Part shown: one piece after another, positions 9,207 to 17,955 of the stretch
How the letters are laid out: the number at the start of each line of letters is the position of its first letter
Numbering within the stretch: position 1 is the stretch's first letter
DNA from: Nocardia niwae NBRC 108934 = DSM 45340
Lineage (GTDB): Bacteria; Actinomycetota; Actinomycetes; Mycobacteriales; Mycobacteriaceae
Assembly (NCBI RefSeq): GCF_001613465.1
Contig: NZ_BDCK01000015.1
Span: 682,001 to 746,000, forward strand
Length of the DNA stretch: 64,000 nt
Reading direction: 5' to 3'
The notes under the pieces: model-generated
The model's input: the letters and a program-made list of their open reading frames with translations, nothing else
What the model was told of the DNA's origin: nothing
Database searches by the model: none
Position numbers and translations under genes: made by a program

Positions 9207-9965
9207 CTAGTGCTGCGCGTCCGGCGGCAGGAACTTGCCCGCCGCCAAGCCGCCATCGATCGTCACCTCGGCGCCGGTGATGTAGGCCGAGGCATCGGAG
9301 GCCAGGAAGGCCACCAGTTCGGCGACCTCCTCCGGCGCACCGGTGCGTTGCAGCGGCAAGGAGGGGAAGCTGCCCGGTCCGGTGGTCAGATACGGGACCA
9401 TCGGCGTCGCGATCGGCCCCGGATGCACCGAGTTGACCCGGATTCCGGTGGGGCCCAGCTCGAGTGCGGCGGTTTTGGTCAGACCACGCAGGCCCCATTT
9501 CGACGAGCCGTAGGCGGAGTGGCCCATCAACCCCTCGAGACCGGCCTGCGAGGAGATGTTGACGATCGAGCCGCCGCCCGCCCGGGTCATCGGCCCGGCC
9601 ACCGCCTGGATGCCACGGAACGCGCCGATCAGATTGACCTGCAGAATGCGCTCGAATTCCGCCGGCGTGGTCTCGGTGAGCGGTTTCGCGGTGTAGATGG
9701 CGGCGTTGTTCACCAGGACGTCCAGCTTGCCGAACGCCGAAACCGCCTCGGACACGGCGGCTTCCCAGTCCGCCTCGCTGCCGACGTCGTGCCGGACGAA
9801 ACGGGCCGCCGCGCCGAGCGCCTCGGCCAACTGCGTTCCTTCGGCTTCCAGAACGTCGGTGATCACCACGCGGGCGCCGCGCTCCACGAACAACCGCGCT
9901 TCGGCGGCGCCCTGTCCCCGGGCGGCGCCGGTGATCACAGCGACCTTTCCCTTCAGGTCGACCAT
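9207..9965 (-). CDS. Short-chain dehydrogenase/reductase, hydroxysteroid-dehydrogenase-like
   Basis: A 252-residue classical SDR. It has the cofactor motif TGAARGQG near residue 13, NNAA, and a catalytic SSQ...YGSSK (Ser-Tyr-Lys), and it ends in the family's typical VTIDGGLAAG region. It resembles 3-alpha/20-beta hydroxysteroid dehydrogenases in length and layout. It lies 17 bp upstream of the esterase gene and 33 bp after the luciferase-like gene, in one transcription unit. Exact substrate and stereochemistry cannot be assigned. Confidence 0.9.
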   Translation of the reverse strand: MVDLKGKVAVITGAARGQGAAEARLFVERGARVVITDVLEAEGTQLAEALGAAARFVRHDVGSEADWEAAVSEAVSAFGKLDVLVNNAAIYTAKPLTETTPAEFERILQVNLIGAFRGIQAVAGPMTRAGGGSIVNISSQAGLEGLMGHSAYGSSKWGLRGLTKTAALELGPTGIRVNSVHPGPIATPMVPYLTTGPGSFPSLPLQRTGAPEEVAELVAFLASDASAYITGAEVTIDGGLAAGKFLPPDAQH

Positions 9966-9998
9966 GTCGAACTCCTCTTGTTCTCGGCGATCGCCGGG

Positions 9999-11126
9999 TC
10001 AGCTGTTGCGGAAGTGGGGGATGACCTTCTCGCCCCAGTGCCGGATGGTCTCCAGGCATGCCTCCTGCGGCACGGTCCCCATCTGGATGAGGCACAGGAT
10101 CTCGTCGGCGCCCGCGGCCTGCAGGCGCTCGACGTAGGCGATGGCGTCCTCGGGGCTGCCGTAGGCGTGCTCGACATTGAAGACCGAGGTGGCGCCGGTC
10201 TTCACCGGGATCTTCGCCTCGTGCAGGTAGGCCACGTGCTCGTCGGCGGCCTGCTTGATCGCGGCGACCTCGTCGGCATTCGGGTCGACGGCCTCGTCGG
10301 GGGCCGGGCCCGCGCCGTAGTAGTGCTTGATGGACTGCGCGAAGAACCGCTGGCCGCGGGCGCCGATCTGCTGGGCCTTCTCCCGGTCGTCGAGGACGAT
10401 GGTGGGGCACAGCGCCGCGAAATGATCGTTGACGACGGTCGAGACGAAACGCTCACCCGTGCGTGCGGCGATCGCCTCGTCGTAGGTGCGCCGCAGTTCC
10501 GCGATCTCCTCCACACCCGCGAAACCCAGGACCAGCGCGCCGATTCCGTAGTCGGCGGCCATCTTCAGCGTGTCCTTCTTGGTGCAGGCCATGAACAGCG
10601 GAGGATGCGGCAACTGCTCCGGCCGCGGCAGCAGCGAATGCGGCGAGACCTGCAGAAGTTCACCGTTGTACTCGAACTCGGCTTCCGGATCCTGCCACGC
10701 CTTGCCGATCATCCGCAGCGACTCCTCCACCTCCTGATAGGTGCGCTCGGGATCGACACCGCACATGGAGGTCTCCACCGGGGTCGCGCCGCGGCCCGCG
10801 CCGAGATTGAGCCGTCCGCCGGACAGCACGTCGAGCATCGCGGCGCGTTCGGCGGCCCGTACGGGGTGGTTGAAGTTGAACGGCATGCACACCACGCCGT
10901 GCCCGATCCGGATCCGTTCGGTCTTGGCGGCCACCCAGGTCAGGAAGACCTCCGGGGCGCTCATGTGCGCGTACCACTTCAGTCCGTGGTGTTCGACCGC
11001 CCATACGGTGTCGAATCCCATCTGATCGGCGAGCACCGCCTGTTCGACGCAGTCGCGCAGCACCTGGTGCTCGTGCTCGCGCGACGGGTCGGCCATCTGG
11101 GCCTCGAAGATCATCGAGAACTTCAT
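9999..11126 (-). CDS. LLM-class flavin-dependent monooxygenase (luciferase-like)
   Basis: A 375-residue bacterial-luciferase-fold oxidoreductase starting MKFSMIFEAQ. It has the VWAVEHHG and LGAGRGATPVE segments typical of FMN- or F420-dependent LLM proteins. It would need reduced flavin from a reductase such as the HsaB-like protein at 35274. It is the first gene of a minus-strand unit (LLM, SDR, esterase, VOC). Its promoter region carries both operator-like motifs of this locus. Substrate unknown; a monooxygenation on a steroid or side-chain product is possible (inference). Confidence 0.88.
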   Translation of the reverse strand: MKFSMIFEAQMADPSREHEHQVLRDCVEQAVLADQMGFDTVWAVEHHGLKWYAHMSAPEVFLTWVAAKTERIRIGHGVVCMPFNFNHPVRAAERAAMLDVLSGGRLNLGAGRGATPVETSMCGVDPERTYQEVEESLRMIGKAWQDPEAEFEYNGELLQVSPHSLLPRPEQLPHPPLFMACTKKDTLKMAADYGIGALVLGFAGVEEIAELRRTYDEAIAARTGERFVSTVVNDHFAALCPTIVLDDREKAQQIGARGQRFFAQSIKHYYGAGPAPDEAVDPNADEVAAIKQAADEHVAYLHEAKIPVKTGATSVFNVEHAYGSPEDAIAYVERLQAAGADEILCLIQMGTVPQEACLETIRHWGEKVIPHFRNS

Positions 11127-11182
11127 CCGGTCTCCTTCTCGATCGCCCGCTCGGGCGTTCGCGGTTTCGTCGGGGGTGGCTC

Positions 11183-11196
11183 GTCCCGGTCGGGAC
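11183..11196. promoter_or_regulatory. Inverted repeat GTCCCG-N2-CGGGAC
   Basis: A perfect 6-bp inverted repeat with a 2-bp spacer in the divergent LLM/SDR promoter region. It shares its arms with the 5-bp-spaced element at 11256-11272. Confidence 0.4.
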
Positions 11197-11207
11197 GGCC
11201 GGAGCTG

Positions 11208-11226
11208 TATGCCTAATCGAAATATG
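11208..11226. promoter_or_regulatory. Operator-like motif 1 (TATGCCTAATCGAAATATG)
   Basis: A 19-bp sequence identical to one before ribBA at 33561-33579 and close to copies before hsaB, kshA and the PadR gene. It lies 82 bp upstream of the LLM gene and 117 bp upstream of the divergent SDR-kstD operon. A shared transcription-factor site is the simplest reading. Confidence 0.65.
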
Positions 11227-11255
11227 ACCGGTGGAATTTCTCAGGTCAGGCGCAA

Positions 11256-11272
11256 GTCCCGCTGGCCGGGAC
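11256..11272. promoter_or_regulatory. Operator-like motif 2 (GTCCCG-N5-CGGGAC)
   Basis: A perfect 6-bp inverted repeat around CTGGC, 71 bp upstream of the SDR-kstD operon start. Near-identical elements lie at 26204-26220, 17573-17589 and 27776-27792, all upstream of steroid-locus genes. Confidence 0.55.
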
Positions 11273-11342
11273 GATCCGGTGCCGCGGCCGGATGGGCGTC
11301 CTAGCGTCGGTGCGAAGCGACGGTCAGAGAGGACGGGAATCG

Positions 11343-12098
11343 GTGGGACAACTCGACGGCAAGGTGGCGCTGGTCACCGGCGGGGCGCGGGGGATGGGCG
11401 CCGAGCACGTGCGGCAGTTCGTGGCCGAAGGCGCGCGGGTGGTGTTCGGTGACGTACTCGACCACGAGGGCGCGGCGCTGGCCGCCGAACTGGGCGATGC
11501 CGCGCGATACGTGCACCACGACGTGACGAGCGAAACCGACTGGACCGCCGCGGTGTCCGAGGCGGTCACCCACTACGGGCGGTTGGACGCGGTGGTGAAC
11601 AACGCGGGCATTCTGCGGTTCGACCCGATCGCCGAGATGGCCCTGGCGGACTTCACCACGATCATGACGGTCAATGTGACCGGTACCTGGCTGGGCATCA
11701 AGGCCGCCGCGCCCGCGCTCGCGGAGACCGGAGGCGGCTCGGTCGTGAACGTCTCCTCGGTGGAAGGCTTCGTCGGCGCGGCAGGTCTGTCCGCCTACAG
11801 TGCGAGCAAGTTCGCCATCCGCGGCATCACCAAGTCGGCCGCTCGCGAGCTGGGTCATCTGGGCATCCGGGTCAACTCGCTGCATCCGGGCGGGATCGCC
11901 ACACCCATGACGGCGGCGGTGTCCGGGGCGTCCGGTGTCGACGGCGAGGGCTTCTTCGCGAGTCTGCCGATCCCGCGCTGGGGACAGCCCGTCGAGGTCT
12001 CCCACGTGGCGGTGTTCCTGGCTTCGGACGCGGCGAGTTATTGCACCGGAGGCGAATTCGTCGTCGACGGCGGCATGCTGACCGGTTGCGGCTACTGA
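11343..12098 (+). CDS. Short-chain dehydrogenase/reductase, hydroxysteroid-dehydrogenase-like
   Basis: A 251-residue classical SDR with TGGARGMG at the cofactor site, NNAGI, and a SSV...YSASK catalytic segment. GTG 11343 is preceded by AGAGAGGA; the longer open frame starting at 11292 adds a non-conserved leader through promoter sequence. It heads a four-gene operon: SDR, KstD (14 bp away), SDR (overlapping) and SDR. It probably interconverts hydroxyl and keto groups on the steroid nucleus, as the neighbouring KstD suggests (inference). Confidence 0.9.
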   Translation: MGQLDGKVALVTGGARGMGAEHVRQFVAEGARVVFGDVLDHEGAALAAELGDAARYVHHDVTSETDWTAAVSEAVTHYGRLDAVVNNAGILRFDPIAEMALADFTTIMTVNVTGTWLGIKAAAPALAETGGGSVVNVSSVEGFVGAAGLSAYSASKFAIRGITKSAARELGHLGIRVNSLHPGGIATPMTAAVSGASGVDGEGFFASLPIPRWGQPVEVSHVAVFLASDAASYCTGGEFVVDGGMLTGCGY

Positions 12099-12111
12099 CG
12101 GAAGCGATGCG

Positions 12112-13803
12112 ATGACTCAGGAATTCGAATTCGACGTAGTGGTCGTCGGCTCCGGCGCCGCGGGCATGACCGCCGCCCTGACGGCCGCCTACCGCGGGCT
12201 GTCGGTGACGGTGATCGAGAAGAGCCGCTCCTTCGGCGGCTCCACCGCGCGGTCCGGCGGTGGCATCTGGATCCCCAACAACCCGGTGCTCCAGCGCGAA
12301 GGCGTGCCCGACAGCCCGGAACTGGCCCGCACCTATCTGAAGGCGGTGGTCGGCGATCGGGTGCCGGAGGCCAAGCAGCGGGCCTTCCTCGATCGCGGAC
12401 CCGAGATGATGCGCTACCTCGGCGCGCGCAGCGAATACTGGGAATTCGTCTACGACCGCGGTTATTCCGACTACCACCCGGAATTCCCCGGTGGCCTGGC
12501 CCAAGGGCGCAGCATCGAGCCCGCGCCGCTGGACGGGCGGCTGCTCGGCGGTGATCTGCACAAGATCAATCAGCCGACCATGTCCGGGCCCAAGGGAATA
12601 GCGTTCACCGTCAGCGATTTTCACGATCTGAACATGATCGCCCGCACGTGGGCAGGCAAGCGCACCGCGATCAAGGTGGGCATGCAGGCGGTCGGGAACA
12701 AGCTGCGGGGGCGGCTGCCGCTGAGCCTGGGCAAGGCGCTCGCGGCCCGGCTGTGGCTGTCGCTGCGCGACGCCGGGGTCCCGGTGTGGCTGAACACGCC
12801 GCTGACCGAACTGATCACGGAGGCCGACGCGGTGGTCGGCGTGCGCGCCGAGCACGACGGCACGCCGGTGGTGATCAAGGCGCGCCGCGGCGTAGTGCTG
12901 GCGGCGGGCGGCTTCGAGCACAACTTGCCGATGCGCGAGCAGTACATGAGCGGTCCCCAGTCCACCGAGTGGACGGTGGGCGCCACCGAGAACGTCGGAG
13001 AAGGCATCGTCGCGGGCCAGAAGGCCGGCGGCGCCGTGGATCTCATGGGCGACGCCTGGTGGGGTCCGTCCGTGCGCAACCCCGACGGGCCACCGTTCTT
13101 CTGTCTGGCCGAGCGCTCCCAGCCCGGCGGCATCATGGTGAACCACGCGGGCGAGCGATTCGTCAACGAATCCGCCCCGTACGTGAACGTGGTGCACAAG
13201 ATGTACGAGCAGGAAGCGGCGGGCGTCGGGCACATTCCGGCGTACTTCATCATGGACCAGCGTTTCCGGGACCGGTACCTGTTCCTGGGGAACTTCCCCA
13301 AGCGTCCCCTTCCGCAGAAGTACCTGGATGCCGGGATCATCAAGCAGGCCGAGACGTTGGCCGACCTCGCCGGGCAGATCGGTGTGCCGCCCGCGGCGCT
13401 CTCCGCGACGGTCGAGCGATTCAACCGCTTCGCACTCGCCGGTCGCGACGAGGACTTCCGGCGCGGCGATTCCGCGTACGACCGCTACTACGGCGACCCG
13501 ACCGTGCGGCCGAATCCGTGCCTGGCCCCGCTCGAGCAGGGCCCGTTCTACGCCGTCGAGATGGTGCCGGGAGATCTGGGCACCAAGGGCGGTTTGGTCA
13601 CCGACGAACACGCTCGCGTCCTCGACAGCGACGACCGGCCGATCCCGGGCCTGTACGCGGCGGGCAACAACTCGGCCTCGGTGATGGGCAACGACTACGC
13701 GGGCGCGGGCGCGACCATCGGACCCGCGATGGTGTTCGGCTACATCGCGGCCGGTCACATCGCCGACAGCAGGCCCGGCACGGCAGTGGAAGGAGAGCGT
13801 TGA
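12112..13803 (+). CDS. kstD: 3-ketosteroid delta-1-dehydrogenase
   Basis: A 563-residue FAD enzyme that desaturates C1-C2 of 3-ketosteroids, the step that with 9-alpha-hydroxylation opens ring B. The FAD motif GSGAAGM is near residue 13. The SFGGSTARSGGGIWIPNN segment and the C-terminal GLYAAGNNSASVMGNDYAGAG region, which contributes to the active site, match the KstD family. Length is typical (510-570). Its stop overlaps the next gene's ATG (ATGA at 13801-13805). A second, more distant KstD-like protein is at 26282. Confidence 0.9.
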   Translation: MTQEFEFDVVVVGSGAAGMTAALTAAYRGLSVTVIEKSRSFGGSTARSGGGIWIPNNPVLQREGVPDSPELARTYLKAVVGDRVPEAKQRAFLDRGPEMMRYLGARSEYWEFVYDRGYSDYHPEFPGGLAQGRSIEPAPLDGRLLGGDLHKINQPTMSGPKGIAFTVSDFHDLNMIARTWAGKRTAIKVGMQAVGNKLRGRLPLSLGKALAARLWLSLRDAGVPVWLNTPLTELITEADAVVGVRAEHDGTPVVIKARRGVVLAAGGFEHNLPMREQYMSGPQSTEWTVGATENVGEGIVAGQKAGGAVDLMGDAWWGPSVRNPDGPPFFCLAERSQPGGIMVNHAGERFVNESAPYVNVVHKMYEQEAAGVGHIPAYFIMDQRFRDRYLFLGNFPKRPLPQKYLDAGIIKQAETLADLAGQIGVPPAALSATVERFNRFALAGRDEDFRRGDSAYDRYYGDPTVRPNPCLAPLEQGPFYAVEMVPGDLGTKGGLVTDEHARVLDSDDRPIPGLYAAGNNSASVMGNDYAGAGATIGPAMVFGYIAAGHIADSRPGTAVEGER

Positions 13804-14534
13804 TGGGACGAGTGGACGGCAAGAACGTCATCGTGACCGGCGGAGCCAGGGGGATGGGCGCGGCGTTCGCGCGGCGGCTGGTCGCCGAGGGCGCCACGGT
13901 GGCGATCACCGACGTTCTGGTGGACGAAGGTGTGGCGCTGGCTGCCGAGCTCGGCGCCGCCGCGACCTTTCTTCCGCTCGACGTCACCGACGAGTCGGCG
14001 TGGAACGACGTGGTCGCGTACACCGAGAAGGTGTTCGGGCCGGTCTCGGGTCTGGTCAACAACGCGGGCATCGTGCACGTCGATCCGATCGAAAAGCTGT
14101 CGGAAGCCGACTTCCGCAAGGTGATCGACGTCAACCAGGTCGGGGTGTTCCTCGGCATGAAGGCGGTGCTGGGGTCGATGCGCCGGGCCGGTGGCGGCTC
14201 CATCGTCAACATCTCCTCGATCGGCGGCATCATCGCCTTCTCCGCCATCCTCGGCTACACCGCGTCCAAATGGGCGGTGCGCGGCATGACCAAGACCGCT
14301 GCGCAGGAGTTCGGCGCCGACGACATCCGGGTCAACTCGGTGCATCCCGGTGTGGTGGCCACGGAGATGACGGCGGACTCCGCGCGCTCGCAGGGCATGT
14401 CGGGCAACCAGCCGATCCGCAGGCCCGGCCGCCCGGAGGAACTGGCGAACCTGGTGCTGTTCCTGATCAGCGACGAGTCGAGCTTCAGCACCGGCTCGGA
14501 ATTCGTCGCCGACGGCGGCTACACGTCCCTGTGA
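13803..14534 (+). CDS. Short-chain dehydrogenase/reductase
   Basis: A 243-residue classical SDR with TGGARGMG, NNAGI and SSI...YTASK. It is similar in layout to the SDRs at 11343 and 9207, so the three probably arose from related hydroxysteroid dehydrogenases with different positional specificity (inference). It is translationally coupled to kstD and 58 bp ahead of the last SDR of the operon. Confidence 0.9.
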   Translation: MGRVDGKNVIVTGGARGMGAAFARRLVAEGATVAITDVLVDEGVALAAELGAAATFLPLDVTDESAWNDVVAYTEKVFGPVSGLVNNAGIVHVDPIEKLSEADFRKVIDVNQVGVFLGMKAVLGSMRRAGGGSIVNISSIGGIIAFSAILGYTASKWAVRGMTKTAAQEFGADDIRVNSVHPGVVATEMTADSARSQGMSGNQPIRRPGRPEELANLVLFLISDESSFSTGSEFVADGGYTSL

Positions 14535-14592
14535 CGACATCCGGCAGGGCAACCCGGCGGATCGACCGCCGAGCGAGACAAGGAAATCAACC

Positions 14593-15411
14593 GTGAAGAA
14601 CTTCGAGGGCAGAACCGCCGTGATCACCGGCGCGGGAGCGGGCATCGGCCGGGCGGTGGCGATCGAACTCGCCCGCCGCGGCGCCCGGCTGGCACTGTCG
14701 GGCCGCAACGTGGACAACGTCGCCGAGACCGCGGCGCTGTGTGGCAAGGAGGGCGCCCAAGCCCGCGCCTACAAGCTGGACGTGACCGACCGGGACGCGG
14801 TCTATCGGCACGCCGACGAGGTGGCCGAGGACTTCGGCCGGATCAACCTGGTCGTCAACAACGCCGGTGTCTCGCTGACCGCGAACGTGGAAGAACTCAG
14901 CTGGGCCGACTTCGAATGGATCGTCGGCATCAACTTCTGGGGCGTCGCGTACGGCACGAAGGCGTTCCTGCCGCACGTCATCGCCTCCGGCGACGGGCAC
15001 ATCGCGAACGTGTCGAGCATGTTCGGCCTGGCGGCGTGCCCCAGCCAGGGCGCCTACAGTGCGACGAAATTCGCCATCCGGGCTTTCACCGACGCGCTGC
15101 GCCAGGAGATGACCATCGCCGGCCACGCGGTCGGCGTCAGCAGCGTGCACCCGGGCATGATCAAGACTGACATCGCCTGGAAGGCGCGCGCGGGCGGCGA
15201 CCGCGACCGCGACGCCTTGGCCGCCAACTTCGACCGCCTGGCCAAGACCACTCCCGAGCACGCCGCCCGGGTCATCGTCCACGGCATCCGCAAGAACAAG
15301 GCGAAGATTCTGATCGGCACGGATGCTCGCGTAATCGATTGGCTTCCTCGACTTTTCGGAGCCGGTTACCAGAAGATCCTCACCGCGCAGATGAAGAACG
15401 AGGTCGCCTGA
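14593..15411 (+). CDS. Short-chain dehydrogenase/reductase, longer type
   Basis: A 272-residue SDR with TGAGAGIG, NNAGVS and SSM...YSATK catalytic motifs and a longer C-terminus (IDWLPRLFGAGYQ), unlike its three neighbours. Start is GTG 14593 after AAGGAAATCAACC. It closes the SDR-kstD-SDR-SDR operon, and a long hairpin follows 48 bp after the stop. An NAD(P)-dependent alcohol/ketone reaction is certain for the family; the substrate is not known. Confidence 0.88.
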   Translation: MKNFEGRTAVITGAGAGIGRAVAIELARRGARLALSGRNVDNVAETAALCGKEGAQARAYKLDVTDRDAVYRHADEVAEDFGRINLVVNNAGVSLTANVEELSWADFEWIVGINFWGVAYGTKAFLPHVIASGDGHIANVSSMFGLAACPSQGAYSATKFAIRAFTDALRQEMTIAGHAVGVSSVHPGMIKTDIAWKARAGGDRDRDALAANFDRLAKTTPEHAARVIVHGIRKNKAKILIGTDARVIDWLPRLFGAGYQKILTAQMKNEVA

Positions 15412-15459
15412 GGGGGTCGTCCGGGCGGTCGCGGAAATCGAACCCTTCCCACCGAGCAA

Positions 15460-15510
15460 GGTGGTCCTACCCGAACCGGGTCTTTCGGCATTCGGGACGA
15501 TAGGACCACC
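15460..15510. terminator. Long hairpin after SDR-kstD operon
   Basis: Arms GGTGGTCCTA-CCCGAA (15460-15475) and TTCGGG/TAGGACCACC (15491-15496, 15501-15510) form a 16-bp interrupted stem 48 bp after the SDR stop. There is no T-tract, as is common in high-GC actinomycetes. Confidence 0.6.
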
Positions 15511-15574
15511 GTTCACACTCGGAAGGTCTTCGCTGGTGCCGCGCTGCGCGCCAGTCTGATGTGCGACAGTGCAC

Positions 15575-15727
15575 TCAATTGTCGTCTTCCATCAGCATCA
15601 GCCATGCCGCCCCCAGGTGGACGATGCACTCGTCCGGTCGGTGCTTGCGGTGGATGCGCCGAAGCTCGCGAGCGCGTTCCGAAGTCAGCTCCAGTAAGTG
15701 CACCTGACACATGGACTCCGCGAGCAT
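15575..15727 (-). CDS. Small uncharacterised protein (45-50 aa)
   Basis: An open frame of 50 codons (ATG 15727) or 45 codons (ATG 15712, with GGAG nearby) encoding a protein that starts MCQVHLLELT and ends LGAAWLMLMEDDN. Its composition (charged helix, then a short hydrophobic patch and acidic tail) looks protein-like rather than like a shadow frame. It sits between convergent operons, with a motif-2-like element 50 bp upstream. No family is recognised. Confidence 0.3.
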   Translation of the reverse strand: MLAESMCQVHLLELTSERARELRRIHRKHRPDECIVHLGAAWLMLMEDDN

Positions 15728-15806
15728 GCCGTCCGCCTGGACAAATGTTCTGTGCTGCGGTTGATTGCGGCGGAAATCCCGCTGGCCGGCGGGTAGGAGC
15801 TATGGC

Positions 15807-15872
15807 TCAGCCGGCCAGAGACCACGTCAACGCCGCAATGATCAGGAGCACTGCGAATTTCATATGCCTCAT
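15807..15872 (-). CDS. Possible 21-residue hydrophobic peptide after fadD3
   Basis: Two bases after the fadD3-like stop an ATG opens a 21-codon frame: two or three charged residues, then one continuous hydrophobic helix (KFAVLLIIAALTWSLAG). The spacing suggests translational coupling. It may be a small membrane peptide or chance. Confidence 0.25.
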   Translation of the reverse strand: MRHMKFAVLLIIAALTWSLAG

Positions 15873-15874
15873 GG

Positions 15875-17521
15875 TTACACCCAACGGTCACCCTCGAAGG
15901 TTTGGGCGGGTGTGGCGAAGTGCTCGGGATTGGGCACGAGCGAGCGCAGGACGCGTTTGAGTACCTTGCCGCTGGCGTTTCGGGGTAGTGCCGCTACGAC
16001 CTCGAAGCGACGCGGGGTCTTGTATCCGGCCATACGAGTCCGAGCCCAGGCAATCAACCCTGCGGGGTCGAGTTCGGCGATGCCGTCAGGGACGACGAAG
16101 GCGTGGCCGACTTCGCCGAGACGGGCGTCGGGGACGCCGATTACCGCGGCTTCTGTGATGTCGGGGTGGGTACGGAGGATGCGCTCGATTTCGGCGGGGT
16201 AGACGTTGAATCCGCCGACGATGAACATGTCCGTGCGGCGGTCGGTGATGCGCAGATAGCCGTCGGCGTCCAAGGTGCCGATGTCGCCGGTATGCAGCCA
16301 GCCGCCCCCATCGATGGCGGTCGTAGTCGCTGTGGGGTCGTCGAGGTAGCCCTGCATCACATTCGGGCCGCGAACCGCTATCTCGCCGGGCTGACCGACC
16401 GGGACCGGCTGCCCGCAATTGTCCACGACGCGAATCTCTACGCCTGGCAGTGCTTTTCCTACGGTGCTCGCCAGGAGACGCGCAGGGGCATCTGGTGGGC
16501 AGACCGTGGCGACGCCGGCTGACTCGGTCAGTCCGTAGCCGGTGAAGACTTTCTCGGCCCCCAGTTCACAGCGGATTCGCTCCACCAACTCGGGCGGCAC
16601 GCTGGAACCACCGGTGCCGGCCAGGCGTAGTGAGTTCAGGTCACAGGCGCGCCGGTCGTGGGCGAGCAGGTCGTGGAAGAGCGTCGGCGGACCGGTCAGT
16701 ACGGTGATCCGCTCGCGCTCGATGACGCTGAACACCCGCTCGGGATGGAAGTGGTCCACCGGCACCATGGTGGCGCCGCGCAGCAGGCTGGCGATGATCC
16801 CGGCCTTGAAGCCGAAGGTGTGGGAGAACGGGTTGACCAGCAGGTATCTGTCGTCGCCGGAGAGCGTGACCGCGTCGGCCCAGTGGGTGAATGCCTCGAT
16901 CGTCTGCCGGTGGGTGATCGGCACGCCTTTCGGTTCGCCCGTGGTGCCGGAGGTGAACAGGATGTCGGAGATCGACTCCGGGGCCACGGACGCACCGCGC
17001 GCGTCGGCTTCCGCGACGGTTATCACCTCGCCGAGGGCGAGAAAGCGAGCCCACGGGAGATCCTCGGACCTGTGCTCGCGGGACTCGTCGAGGGATACGA
17101 CGGTCCGCAGCTCCGGCAGCGCGCACTCGGATTCCCGCAGCATCCCCGGGTAGTCGTTGCCGAGGAAGTCGCCCACGGTGAGCAACATCCGGCACCGGCT
17201 GCGAACGAGGATGTCCGCTGCCTCCGGGCCGCGCAGTCGAGTGCCGAGGGGAACCAGCGTCGCGCCCGCACCGAGCACGCCGAGGGCGGCGATCACCCAA
17301 CGCGCGGTGTTGGGCGCCCAGAGCGCCACTCGCTCGCCGGGCCGCACCGATCGTGCCATCACCGCCCGTGTGACACACCGTGCTGCCGCAGCGAGTTCGG
17401 CGTAGGTGAGCTGCCCCTCCGGTGATACCACCGCGATCCGCGCGCCGTCCCGCCGTGCCCGGTCGGCCAGCACCGCTGGAATCGTCGCGAGCTCACCGGT
17501 CGCTGCACCGCATCGATCCAT
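15875..17521 (-). CDS. fadD3: FadD3-like acyl-CoA synthetase
   Basis: A 548-residue AMP-forming ligase with the P-loop ILFTSGTTGEPKGV and the C-terminal PRNASGKVLKR lysine motif. In steroid degraders FadD3 activates HIP, the C/D-ring propionate left after ring A/B cleavage. The segment NPFSHTFGFKAGI is notably FadD3-like, and the context (kstD, ksh, hsa genes) agrees. ATG 17521 starts MDRCGAATGEL; ATG 17542 is an alternative. The substrate assignment rests on resemblance and context, so a different steroid acid is possible. An 11-bp inverted repeat lies just upstream. Confidence 0.78.
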   Translation of the reverse strand: MDRCGAATGELATIPAVLADRARRDGARIAVVSPEGQLTYAELAAAARCVTRAVMARSVRPGERVALWAPNTARWVIAALGVLGAGATLVPLGTRLRGPEAADILVRSRCRMLLTVGDFLGNDYPGMLRESECALPELRTVVSLDESREHRSEDLPWARFLALGEVITVAEADARGASVAPESISDILFTSGTTGEPKGVPITHRQTIEAFTHWADAVTLSGDDRYLLVNPFSHTFGFKAGIIASLLRGATMVPVDHFHPERVFSVIERERITVLTGPPTLFHDLLAHDRRACDLNSLRLAGTGGSSVPPELVERIRCELGAEKVFTGYGLTESAGVATVCPPDAPARLLASTVGKALPGVEIRVVDNCGQPVPVGQPGEIAVRGPNVMQGYLDDPTATTTAIDGGGWLHTGDIGTLDADGYLRITDRRTDMFIVGGFNVYPAEIERILRTHPDITEAAVIGVPDARLGEVGHAFVVPDGIAELDPAGLIAWARTRMAGYKTPRRFEVVAALPRNASGKVLKRVLRSLVPNPEHFATPAQTFEGDRWV

Positions 17522-17572
17522 GTCGCGATCGTGCCGCATCGACTGGTCGACGCGGTGGGATCGCGGCCGAAC

Positions 17573-17604
17573 ATCCCGATGACCGGGAATTCTTTCCCGG
17601 TCAT
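17573..17604. promoter_or_regulatory. fadD3 operator region: motif 2 nested with 11-bp inverted repeat
   Basis: ATCCCG-ATGAC-CGGGAA (17573-17589) matches motif 2 in the TCCCG-N5-CGGGA core. It overlaps a perfect inverted repeat, ATGACCGGGAA (17579-17589) and TTCCCGGTCAT (17594-17604), 52-83 bp before the fadD3 start. The rest of the 434-bp gap up to the PPDK-like gene shows no gene. Confidence 0.6.
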
Positions 17605-17955
17605 GCGTTCGTAGGTGCCGTGCGCCGCCGCACGCGGGTACAGGCGCGGCAAACCGATCGAGCGACGGTGGCGACGACGAGCGCCATCGTCGCCGGGTCC
17701 GCTCCCGGCCTTTGCGAGGGGTTCGCTCTGTCAGCGGTAGAGGACGTCGACCAGCACAGTCGGGCGGCACGCCCCTCGGCTCATCGGAGCCGTCCTGCTC
17801 AGCGGGACCGCAGGTACGGCAGGTGACCGAGGGCACGGCAGGCTCGAAACGAGCGACAGGTGTGTGCGCCGCGGTTCGAGCCCGGGCATGGCCCGGTACA
17901 CGAGGATCCGAACCGCCCTGGGGCGCGGAATGTTCAGTGAGTGCTAAGGAGTGAC

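Noticed and set aside
17941..17955. GTG 17941 as start of the PPDK-like gene
   Set aside because: ATG 17956 has a well-spaced AAGGAG, which would lie inside the coding region if GTG 17941 were used.
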